A stretch of 64,000 bases of DNA from Leptasterias polaris (Eukaryota; Echinodermata; Asteroidea; Forcipulatida; Asteriidae): assembly GCA_037783415.1 (NCBI GenBank), contig JAZGTN010000027.1, positions 1,178,001-1,242,000 of the forward strand, read 5' to 3'. Shown here piece after piece: positions 44,950-56,749 of the stretch (positions within the stretch are counted from its first letter, which is position 1; each line of letters begins with the position of its first letter). The position numbers and the translations under genes were made by a program. Below the pieces are notes generated by a model. It was not told the origin of the DNA, ran no database searches, and saw only the letters and a list, made by a program, of their open reading frames with translations.

Positions 44950-45650
44950 TGCAATTCTGAATCTCGGGGTGTTTCACTAAAAATGTGATACATTAATCCT
45001 CGTATTTTGGGTTCGATTTCACCTAAGATGTTGAAAATTTCAGACGTAAATTGTAGTCATCATCTGATATCATGGCTAAATTTTGGTGGAGTTTGAAACA
45101 GCAAAAGTGATTTTTTTTTTTTTATATTTCTGAGCATTATCAGGTCTTGAGCCAAGCCGTCCGTCAGGCACGGTTGGCCGTTGTGTGCGGTCAAGCTCAC
45201 ACTGAATTTTAAATCTCGGGGTGTTGCACCGTTACTAAAATTTGTTACAATTTTCCTCATATTTTGGGTTTGATTTCACCTAAGATGTTGAAAATTTCAG
45301 ACGTAAATCGTAGTCATCATCTGATATCATGACTAAATATTTGTGAAGTTTGAAACAGCAAAAGTGATTTTGGGGTTTTGATTTCTGAACATCATCAGGC
45401 CTTTGGCCACGCCGTCTGTCAGGCACGGTTGGCCGGCATGTGTGCGGTCAAGCTCACGCTTAATTTTTGTTCTCGTGGGTTGCACTTTGACTAAATTGGA
45501 TGCAATTTTCCACATATTTTGGGTTTGATTTCACCTAAGATGTTGAAAATTTCAGACGTAAATCGTAGTCATCATCTGATATCATAATTAAAATTTTGTG
45601 GAGTTTGAAAAAGCAAAAGTGATTTGGGAATTTTGCATTCTGAATTTTTC
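44950..45650. repeat. ~256-base tandem repeat within the Harbinger-like element
   Basis: The phrase TTGAAAATTTCAGACGTAAA starts at 45031, 45288 and 45543. Each unit also carries AAACAGCAAAAGTGATTT and GTCAGGCACGGTTGGCCG. A further unit lies at 46540-46860 (TTGAACATTTCAGACGTAAA at 46749). The short frames within it have no domains. Confidence 0.85.
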
Positions 45651-45786
45651 CAAGAACTGTATTTTCTTTGAAACTGTTAACGGCCTGTGCCACTTGTTAA
45701 CAAAAAGCAAATCGGAAATGTCGGGCATGATACATTTACATCTGGAACTCTTTTGAAGGGCGTTTTTTAAGAGAACAGTCATACAT

Positions 45787-46510
45787 ACAATAGTTTGTTG
45801 ATTAAAACAACTATAAAGTATAACGAAGTCGAATATTATTTAGAAATAAATCTTCACCGAATCTGCCGTACCGGTAATGGTTTTACTCACAACAGCGCTA
45901 CCAAAGGTCATGTACCAGACGTGTTGATACATTTGTGTGCGTAATACAATAAAGGGGCCATGCTAAAGTGCGCCCTCTTGTTTTATTAATTATTTTTTAG
46001 ACCGAGAGAATTGTGTACCAGAGTGTTTGTTTATTTACAGACATTTCTCACAATGATAACGTTAGTAAATTTGCGTCAGTACACATTATAGATAGTGTGA
46101 TACAAATATTTCAGTGCCTAAATTATTCATGTGTGTTGAATGGAAAGTAAATACATTTTGTTTTTTGTGGCATTTTCCCCCGTCACATTTGCTTTTGCGT
46201 CGCAAAATAATTAAGACGCAAAAAATAAAAACGAATAAAGGTGGAACATAATTAATGCAACACAATACCAGTGACGAATTGTTAGTGTTAGTTGCGGAAG
46301 GCAAACATAGCTGAGTCCCTGAATTATTCTTGGAATTATAAATGGAGTTATACGGAGGTTAACTGTAAGTCCACCTTTATGTTTAGATTCCTACTCCGAT
46401 TCATCTATGCACCAAAGAATTTCGGATCGAAGTAGTAACAAGTGTTTTTTAAATTGTAAAAACAGATTTCAGATGAAATCATTCCTTAGATTGCTGACAA
46501 ATGCAGTCTT
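45787..46510. repeat. ~0.7 kb direct repeat, left copy
   Basis: It matches 50586-51365. Shared landmarks are ACAATAGTTTGTTGATTAAA, GGGGCCATGCTAAAGTGCGCC and TTTGCGTCAGTACACA. A partial third copy lies at 50080-50175. Confidence 0.75.
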
Positions 46511-46539
46511 ACCTTATAAACCCGCAATAGAACTCATGC

Positions 46540-46860
46540 ATAATCATAGCTAACTTTTGGTGGGTTTTGAAACAGCAAGAGTGATTTGGGGGCTTTGCTT
46601 TCTGAGCATCATCAGGCCTTGAGCCACGCCGTCCGTCAGGCACGGTTGGCCGGCCGGCTCACGCTGAATTTTAAATCTCCGGGTGTTGGACTTTGACTAA
46701 ATTTTGATACAATTTTCCTTTTATCAAGGTTTGATTTGACCTAAGGTGTTGAACATTTCAGACGTAAATTGTTGTCATCATCTGATATCATAGCTTATTT
46801 TTGGTGGAGTTTGAAAAAAGTTAGAGTGATTTGGAGATTTTGCTTTCTGAATTCTGGGCT
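46540..46860. repeat. Distal unit of the ~256-base repeat
   Basis: Contains CATCATCAGGCCTTGAGCCA, GTCAGGCACGGTTGGCCGGC and TTGAACATTTCAGACGTAAA, homologous to the tandem units at 44950-45650. Confidence 0.75.
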
Positions 46861-46901
46861 CATAGTTCAGTGTCCAACAATAAACAACTGCATATTCTTT
46901 C

Positions 46902-49900
46902 AACGGCCTATGATGATGATGTCGTATGCTATACTGATCTCGTTCTAAAGTCCGTAAGCCAGTTTACAGCTGGGTCCTCAGCCAGGTGAAGGGCTTCGAT
47001 GCCGCCATCAAGGTGAGAGAGTGGGCAGTCGACTATCACATGGCGCATCGTCTGGGGTTCGCCACAGTCACAAAGCGGAGACGCAAGGTAGCCCCACTTG
47101 TGTAGGCTACTGCGGCATGGCCCTGCGTCGGTACGGAACCGGTTCAAGAGGCACCAGTGGCCGCGGGGGAGGTCCATTCCCGGCAGCTGGATGGTGGGGT
47201 CGGCGACCAGGAACTTGTGCGGGACGTCGGTATGGTCTCGCCACCGTGTGCGCCATAGATCTTTAGCGGTCACTGCACTGTCCGGTACATTGGACCAGAT
47301 TGGGTTTCTAGACTTAAGTCTAGGCCTAGGGTGGAAGTCAAGGTCACTGAGGAGAGGGAGGTCAGGATTGGATTGGATCTTACAGACCAGCCTTGATGTG
47401 GCAATCTCTCTTCGGATGTCTGGAGGGGCAATGTTGCTCAGGACTGGGAGCCAATCTGTCCTTGTACAGCGAACGGCACCAGTGATGGTTCTCATAGTGT
47501 CGTTTAGTTGGACGTCGACGAGACTGGTGTGGACAGAGTTCCTCCAAACTGGAGCACAGTACTCAGCCACTGAGTAGCAAAGGGCTAGAGCAGATGAACG
47601 GAGTGTCTTTGCCTTTGCTCCCCAGGTTGTACCGGCGAGCATGTGGATCAAGTTGTTTCTGGTCCGAATTTTGGCAGCCACTTTCTGGAGGTGAGGTTTG
47701 AAGGTGAGTGTACGGTCCAGGGTGACGCCAAGATAAGTCGGTCTGGGGGCGTGGCTCAAACGTTTTCCGTTGAGAAAGATGTCTAGCTCTTGGTCGCTTC
47801 TGGCATTGTGCAGGTGAAAAACACTGGATACTGTTTTGGCGACACTGGGCTGAAGTCGCCAGCGTTTACAGTATTCACTGATCTTTGCTATGTCATCGTT
47901 GATAGTGGAGCCGAGGTCTTCAAACTTTCCTGCTTGATGGGCAAGGCAGATGTCGTCAGCATAGATGAACTTTCGGCACATGGTGGCTGGGAGGTCATTT
48001 GTGTACAGATTGAACAGGATGGGTGCCAGAACTGATCCTTGTGGCAAGCCGTTCTTCTGCATTCTCCAGGAGCTGCTTGTGTCTCCCATATGGACACGAA
48101 ACCGTCGTTGTTGCAACAGCAGTTCAACTGTGTCAACAGCCCAGCGTGGTAAGACTTTAGAGATTTTGACTAGCAGACCTTTGTGCCATACAGTGTCGTA
48201 TGCAGCAGTCAGATCGAGAAAAACGGCGCCAGTCTTTAAGCGTTGCTGGTATCCGTTTTCAATGTAGGTGGTGAGTGCAAGAACTTGATCTTGAGTACTT
48301 CTGCCAGAACGGAAACCTGCTTGCTCGATTTGAAGTACTTCCTCTATGATTGGCTTGATGCGATGGAGGATGATCCGCTCTAACAGTTTGTAGCACATTG
48401 AGAGGAGGGAGATCGGACGATAGCTGGAAGCCAGTTTTGGGTCTTTCCCAGGTTTTGGGATGGCGATGGTTTTAGCGGTTCTCCAGGTTTTGGGAAGACT
48501 TTTCACCGAAATAACTCGTGAAAGGAAGGCTGCTAGCCAGTTTCTTGCTGCAGGTCCCAGATGTTTCAGGAATTCGGGGTGGATATTGTCATATCCTGGG
48601 GCTTTACCACACTTCAGGTCTTTCAAGGCTGTATTCACTTCTTCGATGGTAATTGGAGTTGATGTTGCAGTTTCAGCTTCTGGTCTTGACTTCTTGAAGG
48701 ATCGCCATTCTTGTGTGGTCTCGTGTTTGATCTGTTTGTCAATCGGAGCTTTCCCCACTTTGATGAGGTGGCTAGCTACTGCATTTGGTTTGACTGATGG
48801 TCTGGTCGAGTTGGACGGTTGTTGGTTGGAGCCAAGGTGGCGGATGAGGTTCCAGCTTTTCCGACTTGAGTGTGTGAAGTTCAAGTTGCTAGTGGTTTCC
48901 TCCCATCTTAATTGGCGGGCATTATCAAGGCACTCAATGAGGTGGTCGGCAATGTCTGGATCGCCTGAGCTAGTGAACTCTTCAAGAAGTTGTTGGCATT
49001 CAGAGTCTAGGCACGGAATGTAGGTAGGCCGGAAGCCTCGCGGGATGTTGGCCTTGGCTGCTTTGAAGATTGCTTTGGTGAATCTAGTGTATGCTTCAGT
49101 CACTGAGGGCTCTTTGGTGGGGATGCAAACAACACTCTTTTCAAGCTGTTCAGAGAATTTTGTCCAGTTTGCCTTACGGAAGTTCCAGCGTGGTTTTTGT
49201 AGCGATCTGGTTATTGGGATGCGTAACCCAACGTGGGTCACAATAGGCCTATGTTGACTCCTTGGAAAGTCATCCAGTACCTGTACAGTTGTTTGTAGTG
49301 GTTGGTCATTGTGTGAGGTGACCCAGCACAGGTCAGGTGAATAGTCACGATTCCAGCGTGCAGAGTGGAAGGAGCGTTTTTGTTTCAGGTCAATGACCAG
49401 GCTCAAGTTCAGTTGAGATGACCACTCCATCAACCAGTCTCCATTGCTATTCGCGTTTTCATAACCCCAGACTGCGTGGTGGCTGTTGAAGTCTCCCACA
49501 TAGATAGCTGGGTGTTGATGAGCTGGCAGAGCAGTGTCAGTCCAGTCGATGGAAGGTGGCTTGTAGACGTTGATGATTTTGTAGCTGCCCACACGGATAG
49601 TATCAAAAAGTTCTGCTGATTCAAGGAGTTCAGTGTCGGCTATATCAGATCGGACATACGTAGCTCTTCCGTACTGTTTATGACCTGCGAAGGCCACAAG
49701 GTCGTAGTTTGCGATCTTGAGTCTGCTTCTGGGGTCATTAGCACCGACGTGTACTTCTTGGAGGCAGATAACGTCAACTTTTTCTGTGGAGCAGGTGGTT
49801 GCTAGGATTTCACGCTTTGCAGCAGAGATGCCTTCAATGTTGAGCTGGAGGATTCGGACAGCAGGGCCAATATCTAGAAAGACATTGTCTGCTTCTTGGT

Positions 49901-50032
49901 GTTCGAGATCAGGGCCAGGATCCGGTGCAGGATTTGGCGAGCGGGTTGGATCATCAGTTTCCCCAGGCGGACCTGGGTACTCACGGGGGGGTGCGGCGAG
50001 AACGCTGATCCATTATCCATTAACGGCCTATG
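46902..50032 (-). mobile_element. I/Jockey-like LINE with 11-base target duplication
   Basis: AACGGCCTATG lies at both ends (46902-46912 and 50022-50032) and encloses the 3.1 kb element (46913-50021). The 3' end, at the left because the element is on the minus strand, is a short ATC/CAT repeat (GACATCATCATCAT). There is one long EN-RT frame and no ORF1, so the 5' end is truncated. It is inserted within the Harbinger-like element and is the youngest-looking LINE of the window, judging by its intact frame. Confidence 0.9.
46929..49994 (-). CDS. LINE endonuclease-reverse transcriptase (ORF2)
   Basis: The frame is open from about 49994, and an ATG at 49697 gives 922 codons. The upstream extension carries the start of the AP-like endonuclease (RILQLNIEGISAAKREIL, DVICLQEVHVG), so the true start lies upstream and the 49697 ATG would lose part of the nuclease. 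Endonuclease motifs continue with IYVGDFNSHHAVWG and SQHRPIVTHVG. The RT has SSYRPISLLSMCYKLLERI, FLDLTAAYDTVWH, LPQGSVLAPILFN and the catalytic FIYADDICLA. The C-terminus has a zinc-knuckle-like CDCGEPQTMRHVIVDC. This protein would nick the target and copy the element RNA in place. An ATG frame at the 5' end meets this one only through a shift in a run of seven C (about 49985). Confidence 0.9.
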   Translation of the reverse strand, partial: APPREYPGPPGETDDPTRSPNPAPDPGPDLEHQEADNVFLDIGPAVRILQLNIEGISAAKREILATTCSTEKVDVICLQEVHVGANDPRSRLKIANYDLVAFAGHKQYGRATYVRSDIADTELLESAELFDTIRVGSYKIINVYKPPSIDWTDTALPAHQHPAIYVGDFNSHHAVWGYENANSNGDWLMEWSSQLNLSLVIDLKQKRSFHSARWNRDYSPDLCWVTSHNDQPLQTTVQVLDDFPRSQHRPIVTHVGLRIPITRSLQKPRWNFRKANWTKFSEQLEKSVVCIPTKEPSVTEAYTRFTKAIFKAAKANIPRGFRPTYIPCLDSECQQLLEEFTSSGDPDIADHLIECLDNARQLRWEETTSNLNFTHSSRKSWNLIRHLGSNQQPSNSTRPSVKPNAVASHLIKVGKAPIDKQIKHETTQEWRSFKKSRPEAETATSTPITIEEVNTALKDLKCGKAPGYDNIHPEFLKHLGPAARNWLAAFLSRVISVKSLPKTWRTAKTIAIPKPGKDPKLASSYRPISLLSMCYKLLERIILHRIKPIIEEVLQIEQAGFRSGRSTQDQVLALTTYIENGYQQRLKTGAVFLDLTAAYDTVWHKGLLVKISKVLPRWAVDTVELLLQQRRFRVHMGDTSSSWRMQKNGLPQGSVLAPILFNLYTNDLPATMCRKFIYADDICLAHQAGKFEDLGSTINDDIAKISEYCKRWRLQPSVAKTVSSVFHLHNARSDQELDIFLNGKRLSHAPRPTYLGVTLDRTLTFKPHLQKVAAKIRTRNNLIHMLAGTTWGAKAKTLRSSALALCYSVAEYCAPVWRNSVHTSLVDVQLNDTMRTITGAVRCTRTDWLPVLSNIAPPDIRREIATSRLVCKIQSNPDLPLLSDLDFHPRPRLKSRNPIWSNVPDSAVTAKDLWRTRWRDHTDVPHKFLVADPTIQLPGMDLPRGHWCLLNRFRTDAGPCRSSLHKWGYLASPLCDCGEPQTMRHVIVDCPLSHLDGGIEALHLAEDPAVNWLTDFRTRSV

Positions 50033-50585
50033 CAACTGTTTGTTTAAAAAAAATCAATATAATATCGGAAACGTCGGGCATGGTACAGCGCTACCACAGG
50101 TCATGTGCCTGACGTATTGATACGTTTGCGTGCGTAATACAATAAAGGGGCCATGCTAAAGTGCGCCCTCTTGTTTTACTAATTCTTTTTTTAGAGAATT
50201 CTGTTGGCCTTTTTTTATAGAAAATTTCAAAATGAATAAACGCTAATAAATTTACATCAGAATTGATTTTCCCTCTGGTGTGTCTACAGCCGAATTAGAG
50301 GTTCGTTTTTGTATAGGGAACGATTTGCAATTTTGCATAGCAAAACATTTGGACTATTCATTTGTGTACACGCTGAATGCTAATATTGAGTAGTAAAATA
50401 AAAATGATGACTTTGAGTAGCAACTGCTATATTTCATTTTCTATGCTCTACATTGGAAATCGTTAACTGATACATTTATTTTGAATAACCACGAAATGGA
50501 CCTGTTATGCACTGTTTCTGCGATCTCTACTGTACTATATAAAGAAACGTGAACATGTGTTTCTATAATCAATGGCATTTTAAAC

Positions 50586-51365
50586 TAACAATAGTTTGTT
50601 GATTAAAACAACTATAAAGTATAACGAAGTCGAATATTATTTAGAAATAAATCTTCACCGAATCTGCCGTAATGGTTTTACTCACAACAGCGCTACCACA
50701 GGTCATGGGCCAGACGTGTTGATACATTTGCGTGCGTAATACAACAAAGGGGCCATGCTAAAGTGCGCCCTCTTGTTATATTAATTCTTTTTTAGACCGA
50801 GAGAAATGTCTACCAGCCTCAGCCGAGTGTTTAATGGTTTATATAAAGACATTTCTGATTAAACGTTAGTAAATTTGCGTCAGTACACAATAGAGATAGT
50901 GTGATCAAAATATTTCAGTGCCTAAATTATCCCTGTGTGCTGAACAATAATGGAAAGTAATACATTATGGTTTTTGTGTGGCTTTTTCCTCCTTCGCATT
51001 TGTTTTTGCGTCGCAAAATAATAAAGACGCAAAAAACTAAATAAAACAACGAATAAACGTGGCACATAATTATTCATGCAACACCATATTAGAGACGAAT
51101 TGTTAGTTGCGGAAGGCAAACATAGCTGAGTCCACGAATTATTCTTGGAATTATAAATGGAGATATACGGAGGAATATTCTTATCCTCCGTGGTCCCGTT
51201 TAACTCTAAGTCCACCATTATGTTTATATTCCTACTCCGATTCGTCTCTGCAGCACCAAAGAATATCAGATCGAAGTAGTACAAAATGTTTTTTAAGTTG
51301 TAAAAACAGATTTTAGTTGAAATCATTCCTTAGATTTTTGGCAAATGCAGTCATACCTTATAAAC
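50586..51365. repeat. ~0.7 kb direct repeat, right copy
   Basis: Partner of 45787-46510, with scattered substitutions and indels. It has no coding content that is conserved between the copies. Confidence 0.75.
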
Positions 51366-51663
51366 CCGCAATAGAACTCATGTATATCTATCGACTTGAC
51401 TACTGTTGGAAGTTTATAAGCTGGACCGTTCACTAATCCGGACACAAAGGGCCTTTGTCCAAGTCATCAGGGATTAACAGTCGCCTATCTATTCCTTTGT
51501 ATACCAAAAGCTGGGTAGCGGGCACTGGGGGATCATGAATATGCGGGTGACGAAACCGAGCGGTGTGCATTGACCTGTTGATAATGATGCTCATTATAGC
51601 CCCAGTGCGAGCCACCAGTTTCGACTTGCCTCTCGGCTGGTTAAATTGATACGTGCTCCCTTA

Positions 51664-51839
51664 CGAAAACTGGCAGCTTGTCGGTTGACACAAAACACAT
51701 TTTTAGGGGTGTTACTTTCTGGGGGTAATTAGCAAAAATTAAAAGAAATCTGAAGTTTTGTTTTCCGAAAATTCATTCGATTGGTTTGCAAGAGGCCGAG
51801 GGAGTATTTAAAAAAAAAAAAAAAGCATTATCAGCATTG
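51664..51839. other. Short unassigned stretch
   Basis: Between the Harbinger-like element and the next SULT-flank fragment. Poly-A run near 51812. Nothing recognised. Confidence 0.35.
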
Positions 51840-52330
51840 GTTGCTATGGAAGTTTATTTAGTGTGGTGCACCCTTCATGGATAAGTCTGCTGCCCTCTAT
51901 CGTCCCCAAGAGTCCTCATTTTTAAATTTGGTAAAACTCCTCTCCATGGAGCCTCGTTAATAAAATAAAGCCTACCCACACATTTTCTTTAAATATGGAG
52001 TGTTGGAATAGTCCAATATTTTGCCCATGGGGTTGTTTATTTTCAACCCAGAGCAATTTTTTATACAATAGCCCTCTTAAAAATGGCATTACTTTGCAAA
52101 ACAGCGTAGGGTCATTATCCCCCAAGATGAAATCTGGCTACTTTACTCGTCCAGGGGGTGTTTTAATTAATTTGTGGATGAATCATTAGGTCAAAAGCTA
52201 AACGGCCAACCTACTAATAATTGAAAGGAAAAATATCTTCGAATTGTTTTCAAGAGGCTGAGAGAATATTTGTTTGAATATTTTTTTAGCGTTAAGCTTT
52301 GATAATGGGAAGCTAATTTAGTGTTGTGCA
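51840..52330 (-). pseudogene. Diverged SULT 3'-flank fragment
   Basis: Weak but extended similarity to 6480-6740: shared TTTAGTGTGGTGCAC, a CCAATATT..CCC.TGGG.TTGTT block, an AAAAGCCC/ATAGCCCTCTTAAA block and a terminal AAGCTAAACGGC. No coding exon is retained. It indicates an older, decayed SULT unit. Confidence 0.45.
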
Positions 52331-52476
52331 CCCATTGGATGGCCCTCGGCGAATTTATAAATAATAATAACTAGTTCTTATAAAGCGCATTTTAAGAATA
52401 ATGCATCAATGCGCTTTACATTAGTGCCCTGGTCATTGGGCCAATATTAAACAGTTTAAGCAGACATTATTTTATG

Positions 52477-52720
52477 TACACTGCAAAACTGGAATGTTAT
52501 AACTGACACATGGGTTGTCAAATAAAGATAAAAAACAAAAACAAACAACAAACAACAACAACAACAACAAACCCACCATATATTATTATGGTGTTAAAAT
52601 AACACAATTAATATTGGTCCTATTTTAGCACTCTATGGTGTTAGTTTTGATCCTCTCTTGGGTGTCTATGTTTGACAACACCCATGGTTTAAATTGTAAC
52701 ACCCCAGTTTTTGCAGTGTA
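52477..52720. repeat. MITE with TACACTGCAAAA termini, unit C
   Basis: Diverged copy of 4002-4237 with the same terminal inverted repeats. Confidence 0.6.
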
Positions 52721-54443
52721 CACATTTCCCATAAGGCCGAGTATAGACAAAAGAAAGAAAGAAAAGAAATACATGTTTAGCGTCCTGGTTTCTGAAAAAA
52801 GGAAGCGGGAGGGTTTTTATTTATTTAATTTGTTTAATCTTTTTCTTTTTGAAATGTTGAGCTACCATTAGTTTTACACTGTTCAACGTAAGCCTGTACA
52901 TGAATAATGAAAGAAACATATTGGACAAGAATATTGAACATGTTTTCAGTGTGCGGTTTTGTTAAAATAGTTGTTCAGTATTAAAAAATCATTTAGCTCA
53001 CTTTCACAAGAATTAAATAATCAAATGGTTTGAACATGAGGTTTCATCCCGTGTTCTGTCTTGTGATTTCTTAACTCCAACCATTCTTTCTCAACTAATT
53101 ATGAATTAGCCGCTTGGCAACAAGATTAGTCTTGCCTGCTACTGCTAATCATACCACCTATCTTCAATTAGTTCTGACTTGCAAGTATTTAATTTTCCAA
53201 TGGATCAGTTGACATTGGTTAAAATAAAAAGAAAATCCATGCGGCCCCCCACAAAAGAAGCGGGCGGGGACGCTGAACATTGTATTTTAATTTATTTTTT
53301 CACTTTCAATCGCCTAACCAAATTAAGCAGGAAAACAGTCAGAAACGGTACATTATGAAATGATTTTTGTCCCCACTTAGTACTGATTTGTTCCATAATT
53401 ATGTCTCATTAATCTCCAGGAAATATCGACATGCCACGGCTTATTGTCAAGTCAAAAGATGGTGTTGGGGATATTTGGGAAGATTCAACTGGGTTCCACT
53501 CCCATCCTGTGTAATGAATACAATCCGACAGAATGCTATCCGACTTCAGCTATCCTGAAGTGAATTATATTTGTTTCTTGCTTTACCCTGTGGTGGCAAT
53601 TTTCATGAACATGTAATTCTTCAGAAATATTTCGTTGTTTATTTTTCACCTTGGACATGGACATGCAATTTTGAATGAAAAACCAAACTACAGAGCAAAC
53701 AGAAATGTGCACAGTAACACACCAAGTGTTTTCCTGTTTTCTATGGTACTATAAAAGAAGAGAATTGCATGTCTTTATACACAATCTAACTCGCCAGGGC
53801 GAAGTCCCACAGTAGGCCTACATAATTTTTTTTCTGACGATAAACATGATAAATTTTATTTATTATGATGGTTGGTGTCCCCACACATTTTCATGTAAAA
53901 AAATACCAGGAAATTTGTGTGCTTGTTTTATTGCCGCGTTAAAATCATTCCGGGTCACTTATTTTATTTATCATGAAACAAACCGTGGTGCATTGTAATA
54001 ATATCGTAAACTTATTCATATAAATTGAACTTTACATTCAGTAGCCCACAGTGCGAGCCAAGTCAAATTGTTACTATTCCTCATTTAATGAATATGGAGT
54101 TTTGTATTTGTACATTTTTTGTTACACATATATAGGTATAATGTGCTTCTGCAGGCCTTCGTTGCATTGTTTTAATACGCATGTAGTCAGTGATTGCGCA
54201 ATATCATCAGCAACCTCTTCCACTGTGTGACGTCATGAATTTTACAAACCAATCAAACGAACTCAGCGGCCGAATGCTCACAAGTTTTGCCAAATCCCCA
54301 ATAATGACACTTTTTTTGATGCGATGCTGGGAATCTAAATAGCTACCCAACTCATAAAACAGAAGTCTGATATAATGTCTGCAAGGTGCTTATAACTCTT
54401 TCTGCTGTCTAACAAATCATTCTAATAACACTTTAATACAAAC

Positions 54444-54564
54444 CTCGATAGTATCGGCTTCGTACGAAAGAAGGAATATCCTTTGGTATCTCTGGTATAA
54501 ACTCCTTAGCGAGTTTAAAGAGCGAAGCCACGACGTCGAAGTGGTCACGCATAAGGTAAATAAT
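54444..54564 (-). pseudogene. SULT C exon 3
   Basis: Open and splice-competent. It encodes IIYLMRDHFDVVAS and onward, with a single Leu-to-Ile difference from exon 3 of B. It is stranded in a gene that lacks four other exons. Confidence 0.85.
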
Positions 54565-55379
54565 CTGAAAGAAGGAGGCACAAACATAACGGAGTCATAT
54601 ACGATAATAAACACGTTATGATGTTTACAAACAATTTTAATTTGAATATTTAAAGGAAAATCGCAAGCTTTAAATGGACACGTTGCTTTCGGATTGGGCG
54701 CTTTGGGCTATAAAAGCGTTTGTTATGAAATGAATACAGTTGAAAAGATATTTGATTAACTTACTTTTTTCTTGAGGGAATGAAATGACATTTCGAGGAA
54801 ATTAAACATTATTTCTAGGGAAAGAAATTATTTCGAGAGAACGAAATAGTATTTCGAGGGAACGAAACATTTTAATATTTTTTTCTTATTAAATTTTCCT
54901 TTTTTTACCCTTTCGTTTTGTTTACTTGTCCCTTTAGGAGCTCAGTAGGCATGTTGGGCAGGAGAGTATACCGATAGTAATACCGCCCAAATTGCTCGTT
55001 TTTTATTAGGAATTTTGCAGTCCTTCCTACATGTATGTCGCTGTGAACTGTGTATAGCCTGAAACATCATTCGACTCAACATTCTTGCCGTCTGAGGCAA
55101 GTTTGGAACAATGCTATGGTGGCGGCCAATTACAAAAACAAAAGTATCTTAACTCATAGAGCTTAACTATAGTTTTCTTCAACAGTACCCTGTGATGTCT
55201 ACAAATGAGTACCAATATCGAGTTGACTTTTGATGAACAATAAATAGCTATAGAATCAAGAGCCGATCTTTGGAAATGCCTCCTGTCTCAACGACATTAT
55301 GCTTATGATGATGGTTATTATACGCCATTTCATTTTCCCCCATACATAATTATTATTAATATGTGGTAGGTAGGCCTAC

Positions 55380-55598
55380 CTTTGTTCCATATGTCTCCAA
55401 AAAGGACACAGGCAGGTGAGACAATGGCAAATGTGTTGATATGACGCTCCGTTGGTATGTCTGTGGGCTCAGCCTGGAACGTCGTGTAACCCGAACTATT
55501 GCTTCCAGGTAAAAGGACTTCAAGAATTGGCATCCCAGATATACTAGATTGTTGTTTGTCGAGGATGAGATCCACCACTCTCCTTAACCAGTGAGCAC
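55380..55598 (-). pseudogene. SULT C exon 2 with four-base insertion
   Basis: 219 bases instead of 215. GGTATGTCTGTGGG replaces GGTCTGTGGG, so the frame after QAEPTD reads nonsense. The donor side is also altered (GTAGGCCTACC). Confidence 0.85.
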
Positions 55599-55604
55599 CT
55601 GTAA

Positions 55605-56632
55605 GGGGTGTGGGTCGGGTGTGGGTCGGGTGTGGGTCGGTGTGTTTCGGATGTGGGTCGGGTGTGGGTCGGGTGTGGGTCGGTGTGTTTCGGATGTGGG
55701 TTGGGTGTGGGTCGGGTGTGGGTCGGTGTGTTTCGGATGTGGGTCGGGTGTGGGTCAGTGTGTTTCGGATGTGGGTCGTATGTGGGTCGGGTGTGGGTCG
55801 GTAGTGGTTTGGTGTGGGTCGGTGTGTTTCGGATGTGGGTCGGGTTTGGGTCGGTGTGTTTCGGATGTGGGTCGGGTTTGGGTCAGGTGTGGGTCAGGTT
55901 TGGACCGGGTTTGTGTTGGGTGTGGGTCGGTTGTGGGTCGGGTGTGGGTCAGGTGTGGGTCGGGTGTGGGTCGGTTGTGGTCGGACGTTGGTCGGGTGTG
56001 GGTCGGGTGTGGGTCGGTTGTGGTCGGATGTTGGTCGGGTGTGGGTCGGGTGTGGGTCGGTGTGTTTCGGATGTGGGTCGGGTTTGGGCCGGGTTTGTGT
56101 TGAGTGTGGGTCGGTTGTGGGTCCGGTGTGGGTCGGGTAGGGGTCGGGTTTGGGTTGGGTTGAGGTCGGGTGTGTTTCGGATGTGGGTCGGGTGTGGGTC
56201 GGGTTTGGGTCGGTGTGTTTCGAATGTGGGTCGGGTGTGGGTCAGGTTTGGACCGGGTTTGTGTTGGGAGTGGGTCGGAATTGGATCGGATGTGAGTAAA
56301 TTGTGGGTCGGGTGTGGGTCGGGTTTGGGTTGGGTTTAGGTCGGATGTGGGTCGGTGTGTTTCGGATGTGGGTCGGGTGTGGGTGGTGTTTGGGTCGGTG
56401 TGTTTCGGTTGTGGGTCCGGTGTGGGTCGGGTAGGGGTCGGGTTTGGGTTGGGTTGAGGTCGGGTGTGTTTCGGATGTGGGTCGGGTGTGGGTCAGGTTT
56501 GGACCGGGTTTGTGTTGGAAGTGGGTCGGGTGTGGGTCGGGTGTGGGTCGGGTGTGGGTCGGAATTGGGTCAGATATGAGTCGATTGTGGGTCGGGTGTG
56601 GGTCGGGTGTGGGTCGAGTTTGGGTTGGGGTT
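55605..56632 (+). repeat. G-rich minisatellite, SULT C, about 1.0 kb
   Basis: The longest of the three arrays, made of GGGTGTGGGTCGG units with recurring higher-order blocks that contain GTGTTTCGGATGTGGGTC and CAGGTTTGGACCGGGTTTGT. All frames across it are artefacts. Confidence 0.92.
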
Positions 56633-56749
56633 TTAAGATAAAGTACATGATTATTAACTATAGGCCATATCACGAGGTTGGGACAATGTTTTACATTCCG
56701 GGTTTGTGTGACATTATTGATTTCATTCTTACATTGAACATATTATTTC

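Larger units (their letters stand above)
44693..51663. mobile_element. PIF/Harbinger-like element with TTA duplication, nested LINE
   Basis: The left terminus GGGAGCACGTATCAATTTAA begins at 44696, and its complement ends at 51660. The inverted repeats align for about 50 bases (through AAGTCGAAACTGG) with a few mismatches. TTA flanks both ends (44693-44695 and 51661-51663), the TWA duplication of PIF/Harbinger elements. Inside are a ~256-base tandem repeat, a ~0.7 kb direct repeat and a 3.1 kb LINE. I see no Harbinger transposase or Myb-like gene, so it is non-autonomous. Confidence 0.72.

Noticed and set aside
44950..45650. CRISPR-like array
   Set aside because: Units of about 256 bases are contiguous diverged repeats without spacer structure, in an animal genome.
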